Assembly (NCBI RefSeq): GCF_029784155.1
Contig: NC_073692.1
Span: forward strand, 71,426,208-71,490,207
Direction: 5' to 3'
Source: Uranotaenia lowii
Taxonomy: Eukaryota; Arthropoda; Insecta; Diptera; Culicidae
Length of the DNA stretch: 64,000 nucleotides
The translations under genes were made by a program, and so were the position numbers. Below are positions 32,849 to 42,929 of the stretch, piece after piece. Positions within the stretch are counted from its first letter, which is position 1, and each line of letters opens with the position of its first letter. The notes under the pieces are model-generated. The model ran no database searches. It had not been told where the DNA came from and was given only the letters and a program-made list of their open reading frames with translations.

Positions 32849-34924
32849 TAAATTACAATTACAAATTATTAAAATGCCATTCACCAAATCCGAATGACTG
32901 AAGGAAAAACCTTCTCTATTGATAAATCTGAAAAGAATTTTTTATAAAATGAGAATTCATAAATCTCACGAGAAGTTTTTGAATTTATAGAATGTGGTTT
33001 ATATAACCGCAAATAATAATAAATCAATTGGAATTGAAGTTAGATAAAAAAGAAATTTCTCCTCCCACTATCGATCCCTCCCGTCCATTTTTCATAATTT
33101 GAACAATTTTGTACCAATTATGTGCCGCAAATAACTTTCGCTAAAGCTCAATAATCGCAAAGTATAAAAACTGTCATTTAATTTCAATTATAGCAGGTGT
33201 CCAGCGCCCGACCATTGCTTTTGACCAAAGCTATTATCGTACTTAATCGAAATCCATTCCCCATTCACCGATAATCAACCTAACTGTCATGGGAAGGTTT
33301 ATCTTCTGAGAAAATCGGTGTATACAGACCATTGAGGCCAAATCAATTGTCAACTGGCTGCCCGTGGCAGAAAACGGGGGCCAAACAAACGGTGATATTT
33401 CACCTTGAAGCAATCCAAGAATAACTAGGTGAAACACTTGCCATTCTGCTCCTTATGGAGATACGTGAAAATTCCGTTCCATTTCCTGTCAAAGTCAGCA
33501 TCCCCAAGCAGGACGCGGCTGTTCTTCCATTTGTGGGGCAAAACATTTCCAATCAGTCATCGGCAAAAACCCGAGGTTTCCGGGTTTCTGCCAACTTCTG
33601 TTCGGAACCGGATCTACCCCATGCCGCAAATTCGAGAAGCCACGAAAGCCACCTGACGACGCCATATATTTCGCCGGAAATTCATCTTGGAGCGCTAATT
33701 GTAACTATACATCATTTGGATTGAGGATTGGGACTTGGGGATTGAAGATTGGGGGAGATGTAATGGTTTTATTAAAAAAAAAGGGAGGAATATATGAGAA
33801 AAAGTTTGTGATTGCAATTACATGATTTCATAATCATGAAAATACTTTTTGTACATGAATATCACCTTTTTAGACATCAAGCAGCCCTACTGAGCAAAAT
33901 GTTAACTTTTCCGGGAATTTAAAAATGCTGAAAACAAGAAATTCACACAGGGGTCATTATTTGCATAATACTGCCAGCAACATACATTTAATCACTCTAA
34001 ATAAGTGCTTTGATGAATTCAAATTCAAAGATTTTTTTTAAAACTAGGTTCATACAAGAGCAAAAATTGTATAAAACAAAGGTGATTATATCACCATATA
34101 AGATAGGATAATAGGAGCTCAAATTTAATTTCAAGGAGTTTTTAGTGCCACTGCCACTACTAGAGCGCACCCCCGCGCGCCACGTTAAAACATGTTAATG
34201 ATTAATAAACACTGCAATGTGCACGATAATAATGAATGGGCTTACGAGCTGGGCGGCTGAGGCGGGCGCTATTGGTATGAATGTTTTCACGAATTGTTGA
34301 AATTTCGTTATGTATCCTCTTGCTCCTCCTCCTCCAATTTGGTGTTGGTACTGTGGGCTGAACATGTAAAATTTGACATTGTTTTATCAATTTAAATTTC
34401 CACTACATTAAACTAAATTTGTGTATGTCAGTTTCAAACTATTGGAAGTTTCATGTCTTATTACTTATTTTTGTGAAACCAAATTAGACTTTTTCGTCTG
34501 AGATCTCTTTAAAAAGCTTAACAAATCATAATGAAAATACATTTTTTTATGTAAAGTTCTCTTATGCCTAACGAAGAGCTATGGAAAATACTCTGATATT
34601 TTTTTTATATTCAATGCAATATAAACGAACACAGTTTTTTTTAAAGGAATTTGCCAAAACGATTTAAGCTTTTTTCTCAGATTTAAGCTTTTATCTCCTA
34701 TGCTCTCAAGGCAAAAAGCTTAAAAACGAGATTCACTTACACTAAGCAAATAGATGCTGGTCACACGATACATAGACAAAACCTGTATCATTGCAGGGGT
34801 CTGGACGAAATAGGCTCCAGTATGCGTACATGTCGAGTTCCGTCGGTGGACCCCTGGATCATCTGTCGATACTCCATGTATATCTCGCATGTGTTCCTTG
34901 CTCAATATTGATCTGTCTGTTGTT
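32849..34924. other. unclassified DNA, no gene confirmed
   Basis: The stretch 33060-33760 is less AT-rich and has overlapping frames of 75 and 89 codons without recognisable content. The remainder is AT-rich. No termini, tandem arrays or tRNA-like segments seen. Confidence 0.35.
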
Positions 34925-34992
34925 CCAGACTTCTAGACTTTTGACATTTCTTCCAGACATTTCCAGACATTTCCAGACATTTCCAGACTTTT
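34925..34992 (+). repeat. short tandem repeat, unit TTCCAGACA
   Basis: TTCCAGACA and close variants (TTCCAGACTT) recur several times. Similar words (ATCCAGACA) reappear at 39136-39151, just beyond the copia element. Confidence 0.65.
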
Positions 34993-35037
34993 CAGTTTGG
35001 ACATGATTTTTTCACATAACAGTCAAAGTTCACAATT

Positions 35038-35418
35038 GAGCGCCGAGATGGTCTAGCGGATAGGCTGGCACGAGGTAAGCCAGGCGTACTGGGTTCGATT
35101 CCCGGTATCGGCAAGAAAACTTTTGGGATCGAATCCCATAAGTTGCCGACAGGTAAGATGTGTTTTCATACATAACTTAATAATATAAACTAAATATTTA
35201 GAGGGAATGCATCTGGGGATAATCTGAAGATACTATTGCAAGCGGAGTGGATTGCCAACCATTGTAGGTCTCTGAAGGTACAGGTCCAGGTCCCCTGAGG
35301 GCCATCTCTCGACTAACCATCGGCCGTGGAAGCCCTAGAAGCAATTCGAAGGCCAAGCCGCACAGACATAGGCAGGACCTTGCTACCGATGGGGGAATCA
35401 TACATACATACATAACAT
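35038..35418 (+). mobile_element. tRNA-headed SINE with ACAT tail and target duplication
   Basis: The head at 35042-35113 looks like a tRNA: GCCGAGATGGTCTAGCGG has the acceptor strand and box A, GGGTTCGATTCCCGG is box B with a T arm, and TATCGGCA closes the acceptor. The anticodon stem-loop is degenerate, so it is not a working tRNA. About 300 bp of body follow, ending in (CATA)n. A 15-bp repeat TCAAAGTTCANAATT with one mismatch flanks it (35023-35037 and 35419-35433). The family differs from the SINE at 28703. Confidence 0.85.
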
Positions 35419-35433
35419 TCAAAGTTCAGAATT

Positions 35434-35646
35434 TTCGTATTAAAATGGCAGGAAAAGATTCAAATTAGTAATTGAAAAAAGAGGAATGATTATGGATGTA
35501 AAACAGGGAGTTAAGCATAGAACAAAGTACTGCCGACAATACCACAATGGTCTCAGACATTGATGGTGTGTAAAATGTAGGATTATTATCAAGTGATGAG
35601 CATTATCTTTGACAACCGAAAAAAAGGTCGTTTCCTCTAAAGTTCG
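35434..35646. other. spacer before the copia element
   Basis: AT-rich sequence with no recognised content. The last 5 bases, GTTCG, are the copia target copy. Confidence 0.5.
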
Positions 35647-36076
35647 TGTTGAAAACACAGGTTTCAGTGGTGGAATAGAGTTATCTTTATTCAGTTTCGT
35701 CAGTGAGGTCATTAGAATACAACCATATTAATTAGCGATAGCTAATTGTCACTTCCACATCTTATATTCCCTAACCGGGAAAGTACTCATTTCTTAATGA
35801 GTACTTTGATATTCTTACCCAGAATATCTGGCAACACTGTTGTGTTACCACGAACCCAATTTGAGTTGTTTGGCTTCACAGTGTGATGATGTAAACATTT
35901 GTACCGTGTTTACCATCATCAGCTGTCATCATCAATCATCACCGCTATTGTTCTCAATAGCGAATTGGATAAAAACAATCGAACCAAAACATTGTGTTGG
36001 TTCTCAAGGAACAGCAGATGTCCTCTGCTGATGTAACGGAATGTTCCGGACCTATCCGAAACCGTAAGTATCAACA
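35647..36076 (-). repeat. 3' LTR of the copia element
   Basis: 430 bp, differing from the 5' LTR at three bases (near 35657, 36000 and 36061). The pol stop codon falls in its first bases. Confidence 0.93.
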
Positions 36077-38668
36077 CCTCCCCTCAATTCGCACATTGAG
36101 AACGCTGAACAGCTTCGCGTGCCTCGCCCTTGGTAACGCCTTCGTGAACGCGTCAGCTGGCTGATCCTCAGTAGAGATGTGTCGCAAAGATAGCTGACCG
36201 CTTCTTATGATGTCTCTGATGAAAGCAGACTTCACATCCAGATGCTTCATCCGCTGATGAGTCCGCGCCTCTTCCAGATACTGGATGCAAGGGATGTTGT
36301 CCTCTATTAACGTGAAAGGAGTGCTATCCACACACAATTCACCAAGGAAGTTTGTTAACCACGAACCTTCCTTGACCGCATGGCAAAGAGCTCCTATCTC
36401 AGCTTCGGTCGACGACAGACTGACCGTCTGCTGACGTTTCGTTGACCACGAAATAAGATTTCCGAAGATCATGTAAGCGTAGCTCGATACAGATCTTCGA
36501 TCATCGGAGTCGTTGGCAAAATCTGCATCAGCATATCCGATGAGTGGTTCCGATTTCGCGTTTCTGCGGAATACCAACGCCGTATCGGTCGTACCTCGAA
36601 GGTATCGCAGAATACGCTTCAGGCCTTGCCAGTGCCTATCCGCCGGGCTGGCCTGGTACTTGCTCAGTGCGCTAACCGCAGCACAGATATCTGGTCTCGA
36701 AGATGTCGCCAGATATTGTAGACAACCGATCAATTCTTTGAACGGTTGTTCGGTGATAACCTCACCATCGTTCAGCTTCGTCCAGCGAACGTTTGTGTCA
36801 AGCGGTGTGCTTACGGGTTTACAATCGGCCATACCGAATCGTTGCAGAACCCTCTCGACGTATCCTGATTGGGAAATCTCGATGACGCTATTCGGAAAGT
36901 CTCGCTTGATGGTCATCCCCAAGAAAGTCTTGACTTCCAGGAGATCCTTCATCTGGAATAGCCTTCCAAGCTCGGTCTTGATCCAGATAACCTCTGAAAC
37001 GTCTTTTCCGGCAATCAGGATGTCATCCACGTACACGTTTCCTGTGACCTGGGTTAAGCTAACCGCTTCCCAAATCTCGCTCTCATCCAGAGCTGCTCGA
37101 TAGTTGCTTAGTACGCTAACCGCAGCACTGATGTTCGGCTTTGAAAACAGTAAACAACCGATCAAATCGTTGAACGGCTGCTCAGTGATAACCTCACTTC
37201 GTTCAGCCCGAATCTCGTTCTCTTTCATGGCTGCGGTGGTCTTCCGGTAAAAGCAGTCCCTTTGGCCCTTGAGCTTACTGACGATTCGAAGTTGCTCTTC
37301 CTCATCATCAGCGGCTACGTTAGCCACGTAGCGTTGATTAGCTTCCAATGTTCGCTGACTGCGTCTCTGGGCTGGTTCGGAATTGACGGAATCTTGGTCA
37401 TCATCGTCATCTTCGTCGTTGCTACCGTTGAAGTCGCTCTCGTTTCGCACCCTACGCTGACGGGCACCAGAATTGTGAATCTTGCATTGATTCTGGTGGC
37501 TGATAACCTCAGCGTGCGATCTTACAACATATCTTGAGAGTTGTGTTCTGGTAACCCCAGAAAAGCATCCTCTTGTGGCTAACAAAGCCCTCTCTCGGTG
37601 GCTCCGAGAATAAGCCAGACTTCGATCGGCAGCACTCGTCCTAAATGCCGCAAAAATCAAGAAGTGATTGAAATCGCTGACAACTAACCGTCGCCTGAAC
37701 CACCTCCTTCGCAGCACCCGGAACAGCATCCAAACATCGAAGACAAGCTCGCGCATGCTAACCACAGCGCAGTTCAAAAGCACGAGAACGATTTTCTCGA
37801 CTTGCAGCTTCATAGATTTTCGTCCAGATGCGTCAACTCTTTGACCTTTCCTTCTCCAAAGCGGCAGAAAAATTGTACTGCAGGCTTGGATCAGCTTTCG
37901 CGAACTGACTACAGCGAAACTCCTCATCACAAGAGTAACCCTCTCGGCAAGCAGCTTTTTCCAACCTCCAATCTTGGCTAATACTCCATCTGGAGCATTC
38001 GGACCTGACCAATCCTGAGTACAGATCCCGAGAGTCCTCCTCCCGGCCATCGAAAATGAAATTACGCTGCTTACCGCAGCGCGGCTTGTGTCGGCATCGA
38101 GAGTAGCCCTCTCGGAACCCGACTTCCCAGCCTCGAACTCCAGTGACACCTTCTGGCTGACCTGGAGCATCTCGTGGCCTCTGCACAGACGATCCTCTGC
38201 GCTGGTGGTCCTCTGCGCATGGGTCAGCTCATAACTGCTGACCACAGCGCACAACCACAGCACGAGAGTAACCCTCTCGGCTATCAGCACCACCCAATTA
38301 ATCCGGGGTGGACCTTTTGACCATCGCGCTGCCCGGTTGCGGATCCAGGGAATCCTCCCGGCCGTCGGACGTGAGCTCACGCATGCTAACCGCAGCGTGG
38401 CTCGTGACGGCATCGAGAGTAACCCTCTCGATCCGCGAACCTCCCCGGACTCGACCTTTGGCGGAACCTCCTGGCTGGCCTGGGACATCTCACTGGCATG
38501 TATCTGCCCTGGCGGTCCTCCATCAGCTGGCTGGCCCTCTGCGGTGGTCCTCTGGCTGGTGGCTGGCCCCTCGACCCGGACTGGTCCTTCTGCGCAGGCT
38601 GCTGGAGCACTTGCTAACCGCAAACTGGTAAACTTGAGAGTACCCCTCTCACTAACTCGTTTTTCCAT
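36071..38668 (-). CDS. copia pol remnant: part of reverse transcriptase plus RNase H
   Basis: The 865-codon open frame is a patchwork. Residues about 1-380 translate the repeated leader and are probably not real protein. Residues about 390-440 resemble the integrase-to-RT linker (acidic stretch, then QRRSQRT). From about residue 540 comes YVDDILIAGKD, the copia form of the catalytic YVDD box, then FQMKDL, FLGMTIKR and RFGMADCKPVSTPLD. RNase H follows with YADADFANDSDDRRS, STEAEIGAL and HLDVKSAFIRD, ending ADAFTKALP. The YVDD block is preceded by a second, partial copy of a region normally downstream of it (VITEQPF.DLIGCL). The stop overlaps the 3' LTR. Without the N-terminal palm it cannot be an active polymerase; the RNase H part looks intact. 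Confidence 0.85.
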   Translation of the reverse strand: MEKRVSERGTLKFTSLRLASAPAACAEGPVRVEGPATSQRTTAEGQPADGGPPGQIHASEMSQASQEVPPKVESGEVRGSRGLLSMPSRATLRLACVSSRPTAGRIPWIRNRAARWSKGPPRINWVVLIAERVTLVLWLCAVVSSYELTHAQRTTSAEDRLCRGHEMLQVSQKVSLEFEAGKSGSERATLDADTSRAAVSSVISFSMAGRRTLGICTQDWSGPNAPDGVLAKIGGWKKLLAERVTLVMRSFAVVSSRKLIQACSTIFLPLWRRKGQRVDASGRKSMKLQVEKIVLVLLNCAVVSMRELVFDVWMLFRVLRRRWFRRRLVVSDFNHFLIFAAFRTSAADRSLAYSRSHRERALLATRGCFSGVTRTQLSRYVVRSHAEVISHQNQCKIHNSGARQRRVRNESDFNGSNDEDDDDDQDSVNSEPAQRRSQRTLEANQRYVANVAADDEEEQLRIVSKLKGQRDCFYRKTTAAMKENEIRAERSEVITEQPFNDLIGCLLFSKPNISAAVSVLSNYRAALDESEIWEAVSLTQVTGNVYVDDILIAGKDVSEVIWIKTELGRLFQMKDLLEVKTFLGMTIKRDFPNSVIEISQSGYVERVLQRFGMADCKPVSTPLDTNVRWTKLNDGEVITEQPFKELIGCLQYLATSSRPDICAAVSALSKYQASPADRHWQGLKRILRYLRGTTDTALVFRRNAKSEPLIGYADADFANDSDDRRSVSSYAYMIFGNLISWSTKRQQTVSLSSTEAEIGALCHAVKEGSWLTNFLGELCVDSTPFTLIEDNIPCIQYLEEARTHQRMKHLDVKSAFIRDIIRSGQLSLRHISTEDQPADAFTKALPRARHAKLFSVLNVRIEGRC
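36077..36089 (-). promoter_or_regulatory. polypurine tract of the copia element
   Basis: The minus strand reads AATTGAGGGGAGG directly against the 3' LTR, the expected second-strand primer. Confidence 0.8.
37740..38640 (-). repeat. tandem ~160-bp leader units in the copia element
   Basis: On the plus strand the pair GCTAACCGCAGCG and, 20 to 30 bases on, GAGAGTAACCCTCTCG recurs with variation near 37755, 37910, 38070, 38235, 38390 and 38612. GAGAGTAACCCTCTC is itself an inverted repeat. The GCTAACCGCAGC word also occurs in the RT coding region (36670 and 37117). Confidence 0.65.
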
Positions 38669-38680
38669 ATCCAGACGTAT

Positions 38681-38694
38681 CTGGGCCCATAACC
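38681..38694 (-). promoter_or_regulatory. primer binding site for a half initiator-methionine tRNA
   Basis: Immediately inside the 5' LTR the minus strand reads GGTTATGGGCCCAG, the complement of the anticodon arm of animal initiator tRNA-Met (CTGGGCCCATAACC). Copia-type elements prime reverse transcription from such an internal tRNA fragment rather than the 3' end. Confidence 0.85.
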
Positions 38695-39124
38695 TGTTGA
38701 AAACCCAGGTTTCAGTGGTGGAATAGAGTTATCTTTATTCAGTTTCGTCAGTGAGGTCATTAGAATACAACCATATTAATTAGCGATAGCTAATTGTCAC
38801 TTCCACATCTTATATTCCCTAACCGGGAAAGTACTCATTTCTTAATGAGTACTTTGATATTCTTACCCAGAATATCTGGCAACACTGTTGTGTTACCACG
38901 AACCCAATTTGAGTTGTTTGGCTTCACAGTGTGATGATGTAAACATTTGTACCGTGTTTACCATCATCAGCTGTCATCATCAATCATCACCGCTATTGTT
39001 CTCAATAGCGAATTGGATAAAAACAATCGAACCAAAACAATGTGTTGGTTCTCAAGGAACAGCAGATGTCCTCTGCTGATGTAACGGAATGTTCCGGACC
39101 TATCCGAACCCGTAAGTATCAACA
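38695..39124 (-). repeat. 5' LTR of the copia element
   Basis: 430 bp, TGTTG...CAACA termini. It contains the short palindromes ATTAGCGATAGCTAAT and AGTACTCATTTCTTAATGAG. Confidence 0.93.
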
Positions 39125-39278
39125 GTTCGCTATCCAGACTCATCCAGACATATTTTTTCTAAATCTTGCAGACTTTTCTGGAACACAGTTGGCATCTCTG
39201 ATCACCACCCAGCGACTCGGGATTTAAGCCGAACGAGCACATGGTCGATTGATTCGGGTTTGCCGCTACGATCATAAG

Positions 39279-39470
39279 TGTTCGATGAGACGAATAATAA
39301 CATACACATATTAAATAAACTATTGGATATGTACCCACCCATAGAGATGGTTTAACAATAATTAGGATGTTTCGATAGAAAATAAAGTATTCCAAGCTTT
39401 ACCACCAATCAGAAAAAGTCTCCCCTTTCCACTGCCTAAAGTGTTGCAACCTCCTAAAGTGTTGCAACCT
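39279..39470 (+). repeat. 5' LTR of the small LTR element
   Basis: It starts TGTTCGATGAGAC and has AATAATAAC, AAAATAAAGTATTCCAAG and a TCTCCCCTTTCCACTGCC segment in the same order as the 3' copy. The end word CCTAAAGTGTTGCAAC is duplicated, so the exact last base is uncertain by a few positions. Confidence 0.78.
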
Positions 39471-39486
39471 GTTATGGGCCCAGCAC
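39471..39486 (+). promoter_or_regulatory. primer binding site for a half initiator-methionine tRNA
   Basis: GTTATGGGCCCAGCAC is complementary to the anticodon arm and adjoining bases of initiator tRNA-Met, the same primer type as the neighbouring copia element but two bases longer. Confidence 0.85.
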
Positions 39487-39554
39487 TAGTGGAAGGGAGG
39501 AGATGCGGAATTAACAGTGACAAGAAGTGCCAACGCCGAAAGAAGGACAACGAG

Positions 39555-40425
39555 TCGAAGCCCGGAAGGACAACAAGTCAGGAACCATTGGGAGGTCATC
39601 GAGGCAGGAACCAGACCCACTGAAAGGTCGTCGGTGCAGAGCCATATGGAGGTCGTTAAGCCGGTGCCACTGGAAGATCGACGAGTCGGGACCGTGGAAG
39701 CTTGTCGGACCATGAGCCAACTGGAAGGTCTTCGAACCGGGAAGCCAGGTGGAGGTCGACAAGCCAAGAAACACGGGAGGTCGTCGGATAAGTGCCATGG
39801 AAGGTCAATTGGTCAGATCCTTGGAAGGTCGGTGAATCGGGAGTCAGCGGAAGGTCGTCGTGTCATTGGTGAGGCGTCGGGCCAAAATAAGAGCGTCGAG
39901 CCGGAACAAAACTAGATCGTCGGACCGGTGCCATGAAAGGTCGCTGGGCTGAGACAACGAGGCATTCGTCGGGCCAGATTCACTGGTAGGTCGTCGTACC
40001 GAAAACCATTGGAGGTTGGCAGACCGGTATCATGGAACGTCGTCAAGTCAGGAACCAGGTGGTGGTTGTCGAACCAGGAGTCACTGGTGGACTTGCGATC
40101 GGGGTACCACGGACGGTCGTCAAGCCGGTGCCATAGGAGGTCGTCGAACCGGGAAGCCAAGTGGAGGTCATCGGGATGGAACCACTGAGAGCCTCAGAAA
40201 AGGTGTCGAGGCGCAGGAGAAAGAGTCGAGACCAGAAGTCAGCTGGAAGGTCGTCGGATCAGAGCCAGGTCGAGGTTGTCGGATCAGGGATCAAGGAGTT
40301 CGTCGGACCAGGATGCAGTTGGAAGGTCGTCGTACCTAGAGGCCAGTTGAAGGTCGTCGAGTCAGGAATCATGGATGGTCGATGAACCGAAACCACTGGA
40401 AGATTGTCAAGAGCGGGCGAGAACG
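39555..40425 (+). repeat. degenerate ~30-bp minisatellite inside the LTR element
   Basis: The unit resembles GGAGGTCGTCGAACCGGGAG followed by CCACT or CCAAGT, repeated about 27 times with much variation (GGTCGTCG, GAACCGG and GCCA are the steadiest words). Frames of up to 132 codons arise from it on both strands and should not be read as genes. Confidence 0.85.
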
Positions 40426-40542
40426 TCGTATAATGAAGGCGACGAATGAGGTCCAGTGCGTGCGTGAAAGAAGAGCAGCTCCCTCTTCAAGAGGAGCCGC
40501 CGGAGGCAGTTAGTAGACTGCAGTGTGTATGTTGAAGAGGAG

Positions 40543-40733
40543 TGTTGAGATTTGTCTCATCGTAGTAATCGATGGGACAAATAATAACTTACACATAATT
40601 AATAAACAGTGAGATAGGTAATAAGGATGGCTTAACTAAAAACAAGATGATAAGATAAAAAATAAAGTATTCCAAGTACTATCTCTAAGCAGAACAAGTC
40701 TCCTTTCCACCGCCCAAAGTGCTTCCAACAACA
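40543..40733 (+). repeat. 3' LTR of the small LTR element
   Basis: It starts TGTTGAGATTTGTCTCATCG and ends CCAACAACA before the ATAAG target copy. AATAAAGTATTCCAAG inside may serve as polyadenylation signal region. Confidence 0.8.
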
Positions 40734-40738
40734 ATAAG

Positions 40739-42929
40739 CAATCAGTGCTGCTCAAGGTTCCGAACAGACCAGTTACACAGGAAGGTGTTGCTCTGTTAAA
40801 ATCAAATCTAATGTTTTGAATTCGTCCTGGTACATCTTCGTACCTGAAAATGAACACGTTTTCAAAGGTGATGGGAAGTATTAGAGAAACATGAGATATC
40901 GAAAAAAGAAAGAACGTAAGCCGTAAATATCATAAATTTCTCAAAACTGATACAACGGCTCACCGGCAGGGAATTGAACCCGTAATTACTGCTTCAGTAC
41001 AACGGCTTCAAAGCAGCACCTCCCTGTTTTAGAAAAGTGGGAAAGAAAATGAAAATCGAAATTAAAACGTTTAATATAACATGTAAGGGGTCCCCCTTGA
41101 AATAATATCTCCAATAGTTTCACTCTAATAAAAGTTAGGGTGGGAGGGGGGGTGGGGGGGGTTGATCGTCCTAGAATTTTTCCTGCAATTTTTCGGCCGA
41201 ACAAATCTGGGCATTTATCTCGAATTTTTCAACTTAAACCAGGACAAATCAAAGCAGAATTGAGAGATAATTCGAAAAAAAAATATAAGAAAGTGACTAA
41301 AACCACCGAAAATTTTCATTTTTTTTAATCGAAACACGTCACCAGCGTTTAAATCTTTTTTCCAACTCCCAAAAAAAAACAATTTGGACAAAACACAAGC
41401 ACATAAAATTGAGCCTTATTTAGACCTTAGTTTGATTTATTTGTCAACTCTATTTTGAAAACCCGGAATGACGGAATAAATCTGGGGAATATGAAATGCA
41501 TACCCTACAATAAATAAATCGCCACATTATCTGATAAAGAAGTATTTTTATCCTCATTCGAAAAAAATGTAACGGCTTTTACGGGGGATGATCACTATTT
41601 CTTAGATTTACCAAAATTTCAAAAAATACAGAAAATATCAGTTTTTGAAGAAAAATTTGCAGAAATTTTAAAAAATGAAGAAAAAATTTAAAATACTTTT
41701 AAGTTGTAGTTTTTCTAGGGCTTCGTTGGAAATAAAATAAATATAACTAGGCAATCTGGAACGCTCACTTTATAAGCATAAGTAGTTAAGAGTATGAGTA
41801 TTGCAAAATAAATATTATTTTTCTGAGTTCTGCTATTGAATGTTTATTCAAAATTAAATCTTAGATTTTAAATTATAATTTAAACTATTCCAACTGGTTA
41901 GGCCCAAATTCCATACTTTAGATACTGGTGCTCTTTTTTCAAATTATCCATTAATTAAAGAAATAAAAGAAATTATTAGGTATTATCGAAAAAACGTTCT
42001 CAAAGATGAATTGCGAATTTCATTGAGTGATTCTCTAAAGATGGATAGTTTTAAATTTTCAATCTCATCTTATTCAAGACTTATGATTCTGTGTTTTGAA
42101 AATTTAGTTTTCTTTCGGAATACTAAATTTGGAAGGTAAATATTGTCACATTCACAAGAACTTTTGACAAATGTTTCTTAATTTTAAAACATTTTTTTTA
42201 AACAAATAAATAATTTTATTTTTTTTTTATTTTAATCTGCATTCTTTTTCTAAAATTTCAACACATTACATGAACCTGATTTTGTTGTGTAATATGAAAG
42301 TGAAATAATCATTTGGATCAAAATTATAAATTTTGCAATTTCTGCCGCACTCTGATTGTAACTTTGATTCTAAATTTTGTATTTCAATTTCATTTGTTAT
42401 TGATAGTACGATTTTCATTTGACTTTGAATTGTGGGTCTGAATAAAATCCGATTTTAGGTTTTGAATTTCACTGTTGAACTGTCTGTATCTCCATGGAGT
42501 TTAAATTTAATTCAGTTGTGTTTTTGTTTTATTCTAGATTCTGTATCTGAAGTCTTATTCAGCTTGTGATGAAGCTTATACCAGGTGATGGATGATTTGA
42601 TGAAAAAAGTTTTTAAATTTTTCTAATCCAGAGATTTTTGGGTAGTGATAGAGTTTTTAAATTAATTGTGAAACAAATTTCGATTTAACCACTCTAATCG
42701 GCTTTTTCATTTTTGATGAGTTGATTAATTCTTCTGCAATGTTTGCACTTGATGGATTAACAATTATTGTTGAGAGGACGAAGAATCATGTTGGTTAAAA
42801 TCCTCTATAAATAAACAAAATAGAATAGAATAGAACAATTATTGTTTAAAGATATCAGACATTATCGTTATTTGTAGGAATTTTTTACAGTTTCTATGTA
42901 TGTTAAAAATATTATGCGGAACAGTAGAC
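40739..42929. other. no gene seen
   Basis: Mostly AT-rich. Weak frames of about 60 to 73 codons have no recognisable content. An imperfect TAGAA repeat lies near 42815-42833. The G-rich stretch at 41138 is listed separately. Confidence 0.45.
41138..41161 (+). other. G-quadruplex-prone run
   Basis: GGGTGGGAGGGGGGGTGGGG and four more G residues give at least four G-tracts of three or more with single-base loops, a textbook intramolecular G4 motif. Confidence 0.7.

Larger units (their letters stand above)
35647..39124 (-). mobile_element. Ty1/copia LTR retrotransposon, internally deleted and rearranged
   Basis: Two 430-bp LTRs (35647-36076 and 38695-39124) begin TG and end CA, and GTTCG flanks the whole (35642-35646 and 39125-39129). 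The LTRs differ at only three positions that I can see, so the insertion is recent. A tRNA-type primer site and a polypurine tract are present. At 3.5 kb it is shorter than a full copia element: gag, protease and most of integrase are missing, and the 5' half is a repeated leader. It must have been moved by proteins from an intact relative. Confidence 0.93.
39279..40733 (+). mobile_element. small non-autonomous copia-type LTR element (TRIM-like) filled with a minisatellite
   Basis: Two related LTRs (39279-39470 and 40543-40733) enclose about 1.1 kb. ATAAG flanks the whole (39274-39278 and 40734-40738). A half initiator-tRNA primer site follows the 5' LTR and a GAAGAGGAG polypurine tract precedes the 3' LTR. 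No gag or pol is present; the interior is a minisatellite. The LTRs differ by an indel of about 20 bases and many substitutions, so this insertion is older than the neighbouring copia element. Confidence 0.82.

Noticed and set aside
31377..32901. Open frames of 452 to 495 codons in both strands
   Set aside because: They are translations of the 9-bp GACAAAAAT array, open only because the unit length is a multiple of three and contains no stop in those frames.
35042..35113. A tRNA gene
   Set aside because: Box A and box B are good, but the anticodon stem-loop is degenerate and the segment is the head of a SINE with a tail and target duplication.
35040..35646. Hypothesis that the SINE and copia element form one composite insertion
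   Set aside because: Each has its own distinct target duplication (15 bp and 5 bp), so they inserted independently.
36513..37103. 196-codon plus-strand frame
   Set aside because: Shadow of the copia RT/RNase H coding sequence on the opposite strand.
39511..40339. Overlapping frames of 82 to 132 codons on both strands
   Set aside because: Products of the degenerate 30-bp minisatellite inside the small LTR element.
40955..41020. A minus-strand tRNA-like segment (GGGTTCAATTCCCTGCCGG)
   Set aside because: Only a box-B-like word is present; the T stem does not pair fully, and no box A, acceptor pairing or tail could be found.
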